Part shown: positions 51,409 through 58,816 of the stretch, piece by piece | Position numbering within the stretch: the stretch's first letter is position 1 | Layout of the letters: every line of letters starts with the position of its first letter | NCBI GenBank assembly: GCA_033794685.1 | Contig: JARAYZ010000002.1 | Origin: Lentzea sp033794685 | GTDB taxonomy: Bacteria; Actinomycetota; Actinomycetes; Mycobacteriales; Pseudonocardiaceae | Length of the DNA: 64,000 bases | Strand: one strand, 5' to 3' | The notes under the pieces: generated by a model | The model's database searches: none | The model's input: only the letters and a program-made list of their open reading frames with translations | What the model was told of the DNA's origin: nothing | Translations under genes and position numbers: made by a program

Positions 51409-51575
51409 GAGAAACTCCGAGTGGCTTGCGTTCTGTGCCCTGCAAATCAGCACAGCCGGGCATGACAAGGGATGGCACGTCCGGGCCGGCCTACTCGAGG
51501 AGGATCACGCGAACCATTCTACGGGATCACGGCCATCGGATTTCCCACCTGTGGCGGGACGCATAGATTGCGGCT

Positions 51576-52340
51576 ATGAGCGAAGACTTCTCGGGCAGGG
51601 CCGCGCTGGTCACCGGCGCGTCCCGCGGCATCGGCCTCGGCATCGCGCGCGAGCTCCTCTCCCGCGGCGCCTCCGTCACGATCACCGGCCGCAAGGCCGA
51701 CCAGCTGGCCGAGGCGGCGAAGCAGCTGGAGGCGGACACGGGCGGTCGTGTGCTCGCCGTCGCGGGCAACGCGGGCGACGACGCGTCCCGGGAAGAGGCC
51801 GTGACGCGCACGGTCGAGGAGTTCGGCAGCCTCGACGTGCTCGTGAACAACACCGGCATCAACCCGCAGTACGGCTTCCTGATGGACGCCGACCTCAACG
51901 CGGTCCGGAAGATCTTCGACGTCAACGTGGTGGCCGCGCTGGGTTTCGTCCAGCTCGCGTGGAAGGCGTGGATGGGCGAGCACGGCGGCGCGGTCGTCAA
52001 CGTCGCGTCGATCGGCGGCATCCGGTCCACGGGCGTGATCGGCGCGTACGGCGCGTCCAAGGCGGCGCTGATCCGTCTGACCGAGGAACTCGCGTGGCAG
52101 CTCGGCCCGAAGGTGCGCGTGAACGCCGTCGCGCCCGCCGTGGTGAAGACGAAGTTCGCGGAGGCTCTCTACGTCGGCCGCGAAGAAGAGGCGGCGCAGC
52201 AGTACCCGATGAAGCGCCTCGGCACGCCCGAGGACGTCGCCTCTCTCGTGGCTTTCCTCTGCTCCGACGGCGCTTCGTGGATCACGGGTGAGACGGTCCG
52301 CGTCGACGGAGGCCTGCTCTCCACCGGAACCGCTGGTTAG
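51576..52340 (+). CDS. SDR-family oxidoreductase (FabG-like)
   Basis: A 254-residue short-chain dehydrogenase: NADP-binding GASRGIGLGIAREL with a basic residue after strand 2 (TGRKADQL, suggesting NADPH), the NNTG motif (usual NNAG), catalytic Ser in NVASIGG, and Tyr/Lys in GAYGASKAAL. Ends ITGETVRVDGGLL, typical for classical SDRs. Substrate unknown. Its TAG stop (52338-52340) lies inside the left arm of the palindromic element that also provides the stop of the convergent LysR gene. Confidence 0.9.
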   Translation: MSEDFSGRAALVTGASRGIGLGIARELLSRGASVTITGRKADQLAEAAKQLEADTGGRVLAVAGNAGDDASREEAVTRTVEEFGSLDVLVNNTGINPQYGFLMDADLNAVRKIFDVNVVAALGFVQLAWKAWMGEHGGAVVNVASIGGIRSTGVIGAYGASKAALIRLTEELAWQLGPKVRVNAVAPAVVKTKFAEALYVGREEEAAQQYPMKRLGTPEDVASLVAFLCSDGASWITGETVRVDGGLLSTGTAG

Positions 52341-52424
52341 GCGCTGTCCTGTAAGTCTCGTCGGGCGACAGCGGCAGCCGAGGGCCCGCGTCTCTCACCA
52401 GACGAACTCGCAGGACAGCGCCTA
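52338..52424. repeat. 87-bp MITE-like element / shared terminator
   Basis: Perfect 14-base terminal inverted repeats TAGGCGCTGTCCTG (52338-52351) and CAGGACAGCGCCTA (52411-52424) flank 59 bases. The GGCGCTGTCCTG ends resemble the inverted repeats of IS5-type insertion sequences of actinomycetes, and the outer TAG/CTA would fit a TA- or TAG-type target duplication. The left arm contains the stop of the SDR gene and the right arm the stop of the LysR gene. It could equally serve as a bidirectional terminator, though the loop is long for that. Confidence 0.6.
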
Positions 52425-53306
52425 GTCCGGCACCACGCCCAGCACGTCGAGGAACGCGGCCGCCGCCGGTGTCGGCCCGGCCGCGCTCCACACCAGGTGC
52501 TCCACCCGCGAGGGCCCGTCGACGATCGGCACCGTCACCACCCCGCTGAGCTGCGGCGTGTACCGCGACGGCAGCACGGCCACCGCGAGCCCCTCGCGGA
52601 TCAGCCCGGCCATCAGCTCCGCGGTCGTCACCTCGAACGCCACCTCGCGGTGCAGTCCCGCGATCGAGAAGGCCTGGTCCGCCTGCATGCGCCCGGGAGA
52701 GTTCGCCGGGAAGTCCGCGAACAACTCCTCGGCCAGGGCCTTCAGGTTCGTCGACTCCAGGCTCGCCAACGGGTGCGAGGGCGCCACCACGGCAACGTGG
52801 TCGTCCCGCGCCAGCTCACGTCCGCGCACGCCCTCCGTCCGCACGCCGAGCGGCAACCCGAGGAACGCGAGGTCGAGCCCGCCCTCCCGGACCTGGCTCA
52901 CCATCTCGTAGCTCGTCGACATCCGCAGCGCGACCCGGACCTGCGGATACCGGTCCCGGAACACCTTCAGCGCGGCGGGGAGGTCCACGGCGGCGACGGT
53001 CGGGATCACGCCGACGACCACCCGTCCGCGCACCTCCCCCACCGCCGCGGCGACCTCGGCCGCCGCCCGTTCGGCGAAGTCGAGGCACTGCCGCGCGGAC
53101 GGCAGGAACGCCGCTCCCGCCGGAGTCAGTCGCACGCTGCGACTGGTGCGCTCGAAGAGTCGCGCGCCGAGCGAGCGTTCGAGGCGCGCGATCTGATGGC
53201 TCAGCGCCGACTGGACGACGAGGCATTGGCGGGCGGCCTTCGTGAAACTGCCGGTCTCGGCGACCGCGATCACGTACCGCATCTGCTGGAGCTCCACTCC
53301 ACCCAT
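52422..53306 (-). CDS. LysR-family transcriptional regulator
   Basis: A 294-residue LysR regulator: HTH in LQQMRYVIAVAETGSFTKAA and QSALSHQIARLERSLGARLF, then a two-lobe effector domain (VVVGVIPTVAAVDLPAALKVF; VAVLPSRY). It diverges from an EamA transporter gene with 71 bases between the starts, the standard arrangement in which LysR controls its neighbour. Its TAG stop lies inside the MITE-like element, so insertion may have altered the last residues. Confidence 0.92.
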   Translation of the reverse strand: MGGVELQQMRYVIAVAETGSFTKAARQCLVVQSALSHQIARLERSLGARLFERTSRSVRLTPAGAAFLPSARQCLDFAERAAAEVAAAVGEVRGRVVVGVIPTVAAVDLPAALKVFRDRYPQVRVALRMSTSYEMVSQVREGGLDLAFLGLPLGVRTEGVRGRELARDDHVAVVAPSHPLASLESTNLKALAEELFADFPANSPGRMQADQAFSIAGLHREVAFEVTTAELMAGLIREGLAVAVLPSRYTPQLSGVVTVPIVDGPSRVEHLVWSAAGPTPAAAAFLDVLGVVPD

Positions 53307-53340
53307 CTTGAATCACGATGGATCAGATGAAAAGCATGTG

Positions 53341-53370
53341 TTGGACTCATTGATCGAGCGCGCCAACACT
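53341..53370 (+). promoter_or_regulatory. candidate promoter of EamA gene
   Basis: TTGGAC (53341-53346) and AACACT (53365-53370), 18 bases apart, sit 7 bases before GTG 53378, consistent with leaderless transcription. The ATCA/TGAT repeats around 53315-53352 could be the LysR binding site. Confidence 0.4.
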
Positions 53371-53377
53371 GGACGAC

Positions 53378-54259
53378 GTGAGAAACAGCGACCTCTCCCG
53401 CACCGCGCTCGCGGCGTTCGCGCCGGTGGTCTGGGGCTCGACCTACGTGGTCACGACCGAGCTGCTGCCGGTCGGCCACCCGCTCTTCGCGGGCCTGCTC
53501 CGCGCGCTTCCCGCCGGCCTGATCGCGCTGGCGCTCACCCGGACGCTGCCGAAGGGCTCGTGGTGGGGCAAGGCGGCCGCACTGGGCGTGCTCAACATCG
53601 GCCTGTTCTTCCCGTTCCTGTTCATCGCGGCCGAACGCCTGCCCGGTGGCGTCGCGGCCACCCTGGGCGCCGCCCAGCCGCTCGTGGTGGCGCTGCTGGC
53701 CGTCGGGGTGCTGCGGGAGAGCCCGTCCGCGTGGCGGCTCGCCTGGGGCGTCGTCGGGATGCTCGGCGTCGGGCTCGTGGTGCTCGGCCCGGCGGCCGGG
53801 TTCGACCTGGTCGGCGTGCTCGCCGGGCTGGGCGGCGCCGCGACCATGGCGCTCGGCGTGACGCTGACGAAGAAGTGGGGCAGGCCCGCCGCGGCGAGCC
53901 CGACGGCGTTCGCGGGCTGGCAAATGACCGCCGGCGGACTGTTCCTCGTGCCGGTGACGTTCCTGTTCGAGGGCCCGCCGCCCGCGATCGGCCTCACCGC
54001 ACTGCTCGGCTACCTGTGGCTCGGCGGTGTCGGCGGCCTGCTCGCCTACGTCCTGTGGTTCCGCGCGATCACCACGCTGCCGGTCACGTCCGTCTCGATG
54101 CTCGGCCTGCTGTCCCCCATGGTCGCCGCACTGCTCGGCGTCGTCGTCCTCGGCCAGACCCTGGACGCGGTGCAGCTCACCGGTTTCGCACTCGCCCTCG
54201 CCGCGATCGTCGCCGCCCAGCGACCGGCACCCGTTCTCGTCAAAGGAGTTCTCCAGTGA
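53378..54259 (+). CDS. EamA-family (DMT) transporter
   Basis: A 293-residue membrane protein with ten hydrophobic helices in two EamA repeats, starting AALAAFAPVVWGSTYVVTTELLP. The conserved second-repeat segment GGVGGLLAYVLWFRAI and the final LLSPMVAALLGVVVLGQTL are typical of YdcZ/RhaT-like exporters of amino acids or metabolites. Probably controlled by the divergent LysR. Its stop overlaps the next gene start (GTGA). Confidence 0.88.
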   Translation: MRNSDLSRTALAAFAPVVWGSTYVVTTELLPVGHPLFAGLLRALPAGLIALALTRTLPKGSWWGKAAALGVLNIGLFFPFLFIAAERLPGGVAATLGAAQPLVVALLAVGVLRESPSAWRLAWGVVGMLGVGLVVLGPAAGFDLVGVLAGLGGAATMALGVTLTKKWGRPAAASPTAFAGWQMTAGGLFLVPVTFLFEGPPPAIGLTALLGYLWLGGVGGLLAYVLWFRAITTLPVTSVSMLGLLSPMVAALLGVVVLGQTLDAVQLTGFALALAAIVAAQRPAPVLVKGVLQ

Positions 54260-54831
54260 AGATCGCAGTCGTCGGCGCGTCCGGCATGGTCGGTTCGCGC
54301 GTCGTCACCGAGGCGGAGCGCCGCGGGCACCACGTGACGGGCGTGTCCCGCCGAACCGGGGGTGACGCCACCGACCGCGGGTTCATGGACACCGTTCTGT
54401 CCGGAGTGGACGGTGTCGTCGTCGCCACCACGGGCACGACCACCACCACGGTGCTCGATGCGGTACTCGCGGCCAGAACGCGCGTCATCGTCGTCGGTGG
54501 CGCCGCACCGTTGCGAACACCGGACGGCACGGGCCTCGTGCTGGATGACACCCGGTACGTGCCGGCGCACATCCGTCCCGTCGCCGAGGCGAGCATGCGC
54601 CAGCTGGAGGAGTGCGAGGCCCACCGGGCCGACTGGGTCTACCTGAGCCCGCCCGCGCTGCTCGAACCCGGCGAGCGCACCGGCGCCTACCGCCGGGGTA
54701 CGGACGTGCTGCTCACCGGCCCGTCCTCGATCTCGGCGGAGGACCTGGCCGTCGCGGTGCTCGACGAGTTGGAGAACCCCGGCGAGGACAGGCGGTTCAC
54801 GGTCGCGAGCCGAGCTCCAGCCGCAGGATGA
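54256..54831 (+). CDS. NAD(P)-binding NmrA/SDR-like protein
   Basis: A 191-residue atypical SDR of the NmrA/YwnB type: dinucleotide-binding VKIAVVGASGMVGSRVVTEAERRGH, then a VDGVVVATTGTT region and VYLSPPALLEPGERTGAYRRGTD, a segment of the YwnB-like group. Lacks a classical YxxxK, so it may be a redox sensor or isomerase. GTG 54256 overlaps the EamA stop, with AAAGGAG upstream. The two genes are one transcript. Confidence 0.83.
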   Translation: MKIAVVGASGMVGSRVVTEAERRGHHVTGVSRRTGGDATDRGFMDTVLSGVDGVVVATTGTTTTTVLDAVLAARTRVIVVGGAAPLRTPDGTGLVLDDTRYVPAHIRPVAEASMRQLEECEAHRADWVYLSPPALLEPGERTGAYRRGTDVLLTGPSSISAEDLAVAVLDELENPGEDRRFTVASRAPAAG

Positions 54832-55273
54832 CCTCGCCGTCCTCGTCGGTCTCCCCGGTGGGAACGAACCCGAACCCGCGGTAGAACGGCTCGGGCGAGC
54901 CCTCCCCCGGCACGTAGCTGGTGAACAGCTCGGCGGCCCCGTTCGCCCGCAGCAGCGCCACGACCTCGTTCAGGATCGCGCTGCCGTAGCCGCGCCCCTG
55001 GTGCCCGGCGCCGACCAGCAGGCGCCACAGGAAGTACGGCCCGACCACGCCGGGCTGCGGCGTCACGTTCCAGCTCAGCATGACGAACCCGACCGCGACG
55101 TCGCCGTCGTAGACCGCGCGGAACCACGGATTGGCGTCAGCGTTCTCCAGCGCGTCCCGGAAGGACTTGTCGACGGACGCGACGAACTGCTCCTGCGCGG
55201 GATGCACGCGCACGGCGACCACGGCGTCGCGATTGGCGTCGGTGACCTCGACCAGGCAGATCTGAGCGCTCAT
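54797..55273 (-). CDS. GNAT-family N-acetyltransferase
   Basis: A 158-residue acetyltransferase resembling SpeG/YkkB-like GNATs: strands and the acetyl-CoA loop LLVGAGHQGRGYGSAILNEVV (Q/RxxGxG/A motif as HQGRGYGSA) and the final FYRGFGFVPTGE. The N-terminus ends in PAQEQFVAS, a motif common in this subgroup. Substrate is probably a small amine. Overlaps the convergent SDR-like gene by 35 bases. Confidence 0.88.
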   Translation of the reverse strand: MSAQICLVEVTDANRDAVVAVRVHPAQEQFVASVDKSFRDALENADANPWFRAVYDGDVAVGFVMLSWNVTPQPGVVGPYFLWRLLVGAGHQGRGYGSAILNEVVALLRANGAAELFTSYVPGEGSPEPFYRGFGFVPTGETDEDGEVILRLELGSRP

Positions 55274-55290
55274 GGCCCAGGATCCTGCCC

Positions 55291-55758
55291 TCAGCGCGAC
55301 GTCTGCGGCACCGAATAAGCGGTGGAGGAGGACTGGGGCGGACTGACGGACGTCGGCGGCACGCCCGGCTTCGTCACCGAGCCGGGCGTCGTGGTCGACC
55401 CCGGCGGCGTCGTCGACTGGACCGGCGGCGTCTGGGGCGAGTGCGAGCTGGGCGGGAGCACCGTCGTCGGCGTCGACTCCACCCGGACCGACGACGGCGA
55501 GGGGGTCGGCGGAGGCTGGGAGGTCGTCGAGAACGGCGGTGTCGCCGGTTCCGGGGGCGTCGCGGCCGGCAGCACGGCGAGCGCCACCGCCACGACCCCC
55601 ACGGTCGCAAGCCCGCTGCCGACCACCGCGATGGTGCGGCGCCGGGACCGCACGGCCTGGCCGCGCTGGATCAGATCGGCCGCGGTGACGGCACGCGGCG
55701 GCGCCCCTTCCTGGTGCAGAGCGGAGAAAGTCGCCCGCAGATCGTCTTCGCGAACCAT
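55291..55758 (-). CDS. single-pass membrane protein with Pro/Thr-rich outer domain (putative anti-sigma)
   Basis: A 155-residue protein: a cytosolic N-terminus (VREDDLRATFSALHQEG), one membrane helix (about residues 42-62) and an outer domain made of Pro/Ser/Thr, including TPTTVLPPSS. The start ATG 55758 shares one base with the stop of the upstream ECF sigma gene (TGATG), the usual place for an anti-sigma factor, and the short cytosolic domain could bind sigma. No zinc-binding anti-sigma motif (HxxxCxxC) is present. The outer repeat is shared with the protein at 56272. Confidence 0.7.
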   Translation of the reverse strand: MVREDDLRATFSALHQEGAPPRAVTAADLIQRGQAVRSRRRTIAVVGSGLATVGVVAVALAVLPAATPPEPATPPFSTTSQPPPTPSPSSVRVESTPTTVLPPSSHSPQTPPVQSTTPPGSTTTPGSVTKPGVPPTSVSPPQSSSTAYSVPQTSR

Positions 55759-56261
55759 CACACCTCCAGCCTCAAGTGGTCGAACTCCGGGCCCAGCTTG
55801 CGCCGCAACGTCTCCAGGCCCTTGCTGCTCTGCGACTTCACGGTGCCCGTCGTGCAGTTCAGCGCCGTCGCGGTGTCCTCGACGCTCAGATCGTGCCAAA
55901 AGCGCAGCACGAGGACAGCACGCTGCCGTGCGGGCACGGCGGTGAGCGCCTGCCACACCACGAGCCTGTCCTCCGCCCCTGCGACGGAGGACAGGCCCTC
56001 TGGGGGTGCGTCAGTCAGCTTCTCCCTGCGCCAGCGCACCTTGCGACGTTCGGCGAGGAACGTCCGCACGACGATCTGACGCAGGTACGGCTCCAGCCCC
56101 GACCGGTCCGAGAGCTTCGGACCGGCCAGGTAGAGCTTCAAGAACCCCGACTGCATGAGGTCTTCCGCCTCGTGCCAGTTCCCGCACAACAAGAACGCGG
56201 TGAACCGCATCGAGTCGGCGTACCGGTCGAAGCAGTCGGTGAACTCGGCCTCCCAGTTCAG
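55758..56261 (-). CDS. ECF sigma factor (SigE-like family), probable CTG start
   Basis: A 167-residue ECF sigma factor: region 2 (FTAFLLCGNWHEAEDLMQSGFLKLYL, YLRQIVVRTFLAERRKVRW) and region 4 (VPARQRAVLVLRFWHDLSVEDTATAL, CTTGTVKSQSSKGLETLRRKLG). The first ATG (56210) would cut off the first helix of region 2. In this frame the only usable codon between the upstream TAG (56274-56272) and that ATG is CTG 56261, which has AGGGAG six bases upstream and adds LNWEAEFTDCFDRYADS, the expected family N-terminus. CTG initiation is therefore likely. It lies between two Pro/Thr membrane-protein genes on the same strand. Confidence 0.85.
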   Translation of the reverse strand: MNWEAEFTDCFDRYADSMRFTAFLLCGNWHEAEDLMQSGFLKLYLAGPKLSDRSGLEPYLRQIVVRTFLAERRKVRWRREKLTDAPPEGLSSVAGAEDRLVVWQALTAVPARQRAVLVLRFWHDLSVEDTATALNCTTGTVKSQSSKGLETLRRKLGPEFDHLRLEV

Positions 56262-56271
56262 AGGTGACTCC

Positions 56272-56712
56272 CTACCGGGGCGAGGTCGACGGGGCCGGCG
56301 TCGTGGCGGGCGGGCTCCACGTCGTGGGGCCGTGGCTGACCGACGGCGTCGGCAGCACCGACGGGTACGCGGTCGTCGGCGGGTGCGCCGGCGTGGACGA
56401 CGCCGGCGGCAGCACGGTGGTGGGCGGGTATCCCGGCTTCGAGGAGGACGGCGGCAGCACCGTCGTCGGAGGGTGCTCCGGCTTCGTCGAGGACGGCGGG
56501 AGCACGGTCGTCGGCGTCACCTCGGGCGAGGTCGAGACGGGCGGCTGCGGAGCCGAGGTCGTGGGCTGGGGCGCGTTGCCGCCGCCGCTCAGCGCGAGCG
56601 CGGGCACCGCGATGCCGATGGCACCCAGCGCGACCGCTCCGGCCACGATCACCATTCGTTTGCGCACTTGCAGCTCCAGCAGGTCAGTGGCGCCAGGATC
56701 AGGCACCCTCAC
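56272..56712 (-). CDS. single-pass membrane protein with PPTTVLPPSSSKP repeats
   Basis: A 146-residue protein: a short cytosolic part (LLELQVRKR), one membrane helix (MVIVAGAVALGAIGIAVPAL) and an outer domain of Pro/Ser/Thr with three near-identical units (TPTTVLPPSSTKPEH, PPTTVLPPSSSKPGY, PPTTVLPPASSTPAH). The same TTVLPPSS unit occurs in the outer part of the protein at 55291, so the two are related by duplication or repeat exchange. It overlaps the acVLRF1 gene by 14 bases and precedes the sigma gene by 10. Function unknown; a spacer or glycosylated wall-spanning stalk is likely. Confidence 0.7.
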   Translation of the reverse strand: MRVPDPGATDLLELQVRKRMVIVAGAVALGAIGIAVPALALSGGGNAPQPTTSAPQPPVSTSPEVTPTTVLPPSSTKPEHPPTTVLPPSSSKPGYPPTTVLPPASSTPAHPPTTAYPSVLPTPSVSHGPTTWSPPATTPAPSTSPR

Positions 56713-57379
56713 CCGTATCCATGCGGTCGGGCTCCGGTCCGGTTGCCCTTGTGTCCTGGATCACGATCTCGACGCAGCGGGCCCGTTCAGCGGCCTCGTC
56801 CAGGACCGTTCGCCGGGGTTCGGGCACGTCCAGCACGCGATCCTCGGCCTTGCTGAAGACGCCCGAGAGCCTGCGGTCGTTGCGCAGCACGTCCAGCGCC
56901 TGCCAGTCGCCGCCGAGCACGACGCTGTCGAGTTCGGCGAGCCGCGGCACGAGCACCCTCGCCACGTCGTCCGCGGCGGCCTGCAGCGCGACCCTGGCCT
57001 GGCCCTCGCGGCGCCGGGCGAACCGCTGCTGCGACCACCCGCCGGCCCGGATGCGGCCGTGGACCTGCTTGCGGTCCGTAGCCGAGACCTCGACCCTGCC
57101 GCCGAACGCCACCCCGACGCTGTGACCGCCGAGCCGCACGAGGACCAGTCCGATCCTGCGGGGCTCGATCAGCTTCTCGACCACCTCGTATATAGAGGTA
57201 CCTCCGCGCGTCGCGAACGTGGCCGTCGCGCCGTCCTCGGCGGTGACGACGACCTGGGCCTCCGTTGTGAGGATCTGCACGGCGCCGTGGCGATCGGCGA
57301 ACCTGCCGATCCAGCCTTCGACGCGTTCGGGCTCGACTTCGACGGCCCGTCCACCGGGCACCGGCCGCACCCGGCTCAC
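56699..57379 (-). CDS. acVLRF1-family peptidyl-tRNA hydrolase
   Basis: A 226-residue actinobacterial VLRF1 (Vms1-like release factor) homologue. The eRF1-like central fold shows the conserved catalytic loop GGWSQQRFARRREGQ (residues 113-127), whose Gln127 replaces the GGQ glutamine. VLRF1 proteins cleave peptidyl-tRNA on stalled large subunits in ribosome quality control. The start GTG 57379 is preceded by AAGGGGTGGG. First gene of the unit that continues into a repeat membrane protein, an ECF sigma factor and the second repeat protein, a combination I do not know from elsewhere. Confidence 0.85.
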   Translation of the reverse strand: MSRVRPVPGGRAVEVEPERVEGWIGRFADRHGAVQILTTEAQVVVTAEDGATATFATRGGTSIYEVVEKLIEPRRIGLVLVRLGGHSVGVAFGGRVEVSATDRKQVHGRIRAGGWSQQRFARRREGQARVALQAAADDVARVLVPRLAELDSVVLGGDWQALDVLRNDRRLSGVFSKAEDRVLDVPEPRRTVLDEAAERARCVEIVIQDTRATGPEPDRMDTGEGA

Positions 57380-57698
57380 GCGTCCCACCCCTTGGTACGG
57401 CGGAACGGTCGTACGGCTCCCAGGCCGCACCGGCCGTGCTCCCAAATGCCGGGATCGACTGAGTGAAGAGTCAGCACGCCCGAGTTGGTCACCATGCACA
57501 CACTAGAACCACTCCGACACGGGCCGTGAACGGCACAGAGATGTTACTGATGGGTTCGGAGTGCTTGACAGATGAGTCTCGAAAGCGTGAACTCATCAAC
57601 CGTATGGATTAACCATTGACTCCATCCGGCTCCGACCAGCGATGTTCACGGACGGGTAGGGTCACTGGGGCGTGATCTTATGACAGCGGGGAGTCACC
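57380..57698. promoter_or_regulatory. divergent promoter region
   Basis: 319 bases between the divergent acVLRF1 and XRE-like genes. A good -35 hexamer TTGACA is at 57565-57570 on the plus strand, with a weak -10 TGAACT at 57588-57593. GGGGAG lies before ATG 57699. I see no ORF or RNA gene in it. Confidence 0.4.
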
Positions 57699-58679
57699 AT
57701 GACGACTGCTGCCGGTCGACCAACACTGACCGTTGACGAGACGGACTCAACGGGCCACGGCAGCCTTACGCAGCTCTTGACGACGGGACCGTTCCCCGAA
57801 GCGTTGAGGGCGGCGATCAAGGCGAGCCGGCTCAGCCTCGACCGCATCCAGCACCGGTTGGCGCTGCGCGGCGTGACCATCAGTGTCGCGACGCTCAGCT
57901 ACTGGCAATCAGGACGGCGAAGGCCCGAACGCCCCGAATCACTCGAGGCGCTCCGGCACCTCGAGTCGGTCCTGGGCGTGCCTCAGTCGGGACTGTCGGC
58001 ACTGCTCGGCCCACCTCGTCCGCGAGGCCGCCGATGCCGTCCGACGACGATGATGCCGATCGACGCGCTCTGGGCGCGTCGGGAGCGGGTCGCGAACCTG
58101 CTCTCGAAGGTCGACACGTCCTCCGACCTGAAGCTCGGCCGGATCAGCCAGCACGACCGCATCGAGATCTCTGCCGACGGCGGGCAGAAATCCGTGTGGG
58201 TGCGGCAGATCCTCCGTGCGGAACAGGACGGGCCCGACCGTTGGGCACTCGTGTTCGAGACCGAGGAGAGCGATGTTCTCCCCGAGATCCTGAACGTGCG
58301 CAACTGCCACCTCGGCCGCATCGCCCGTGACCACGAAGCCAACATCATGGTCGCGGAGATGATGTTCGAACGGCCGCTCACCCGCGGCGAGACCCTCATC
58401 ATGGAATACCAGCTGGTGTTCCCCGAGGGCCACGCCCCCAAGGGCAACAACACGTTCGCGCGCAAGTTCCGGCTGCCGGTGCGCGAGTACGTGATCGAGG
58501 TCCGGTTCGACGAGACGAACCTGCCTTCGCGTGTGCAGCAGTACAGCGTGCCCGCGGGGGACGAGACGCCATCGCGGCGTCGCAACCTCACCCTGGACTC
58601 GGGTGGCGGTGTGCACGCCGTGGCGCTCGGGTTCGGTCCTGGCGTGTTCGGCATCCGGTGGGAGTGGCCGAACCGCTAG
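57699..58679 (+). CDS. XRE-like regulator with C-terminal sensor-like domain
   Basis: A 326-residue protein. Residues about 40-100 form an HTH of XRE type (IKASRLSLDRIQHRLALRGVTIS and TLSYWQSGRRRPERPESLEAL), typical of Pseudonocardiales regulators. The C-terminal 190 residues are beta-rich (LGRISQHDRIEISADGGQKSVWVRQILRAE; GETLIMEYQLVFPEGHAP; REYVIEVRFDETNLP) with no named domain. GGGGAG precedes ATG 57699. Monocistronic, closed by two terminators. Confidence 0.8.
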   Translation: MTTAAGRPTLTVDETDSTGHGSLTQLLTTGPFPEALRAAIKASRLSLDRIQHRLALRGVTISVATLSYWQSGRRRPERPESLEALRHLESVLGVPQSGLSALLGPPRPRGRRCRPTTMMPIDALWARRERVANLLSKVDTSSDLKLGRISQHDRIEISADGGQKSVWVRQILRAEQDGPDRWALVFETEESDVLPEILNVRNCHLGRIARDHEANIMVAEMMFERPLTRGETLIMEYQLVFPEGHAPKGNNTFARKFRLPVREYVIEVRFDETNLPSRVQQYSVPAGDETPSRRRNLTLDSGGGVHAVALGFGPGVFGIRWEWPNR

Positions 58680-58700
58680 CGAGGCTCTGACAGACGTGTG

Positions 58701-58731
58701 AGGGGCGCTTCCCAGCCTGGGAGGCGCCCCT
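58701..58731 (+). terminator. terminator of XRE-like gene
   Basis: 14-base arms (58701-58714 and 58718-58731; AGGGGCGCTTCCCA / TGGGAGGCGCCCCT, one G-U pair) with loop GCC, followed by TTCG, 22 bases past the stop codon. Confidence 0.8.
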
Positions 58732-58760
58732 TTCGCATGTGCCGCCGCACCGCGGCCACG

Positions 58761-58796
58761 AGGAAGGCCCCCGGCTCGTGAGCCGGGGGCCTTCCT
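58761..58796. terminator. perfect bidirectional terminator hairpin
   Basis: Perfect 16-base arms (58761-58776 AGGAAGGCCCCCGGCT; 58781-58796) around CGTG. It stands 21 bases past the stop of the minus-strand protease gene and also downstream of the XRE gene, so it can serve both. Confidence 0.85.
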
Positions 58797-58816
58797 GTTC
58801 AACTCAACTCAGCTCA

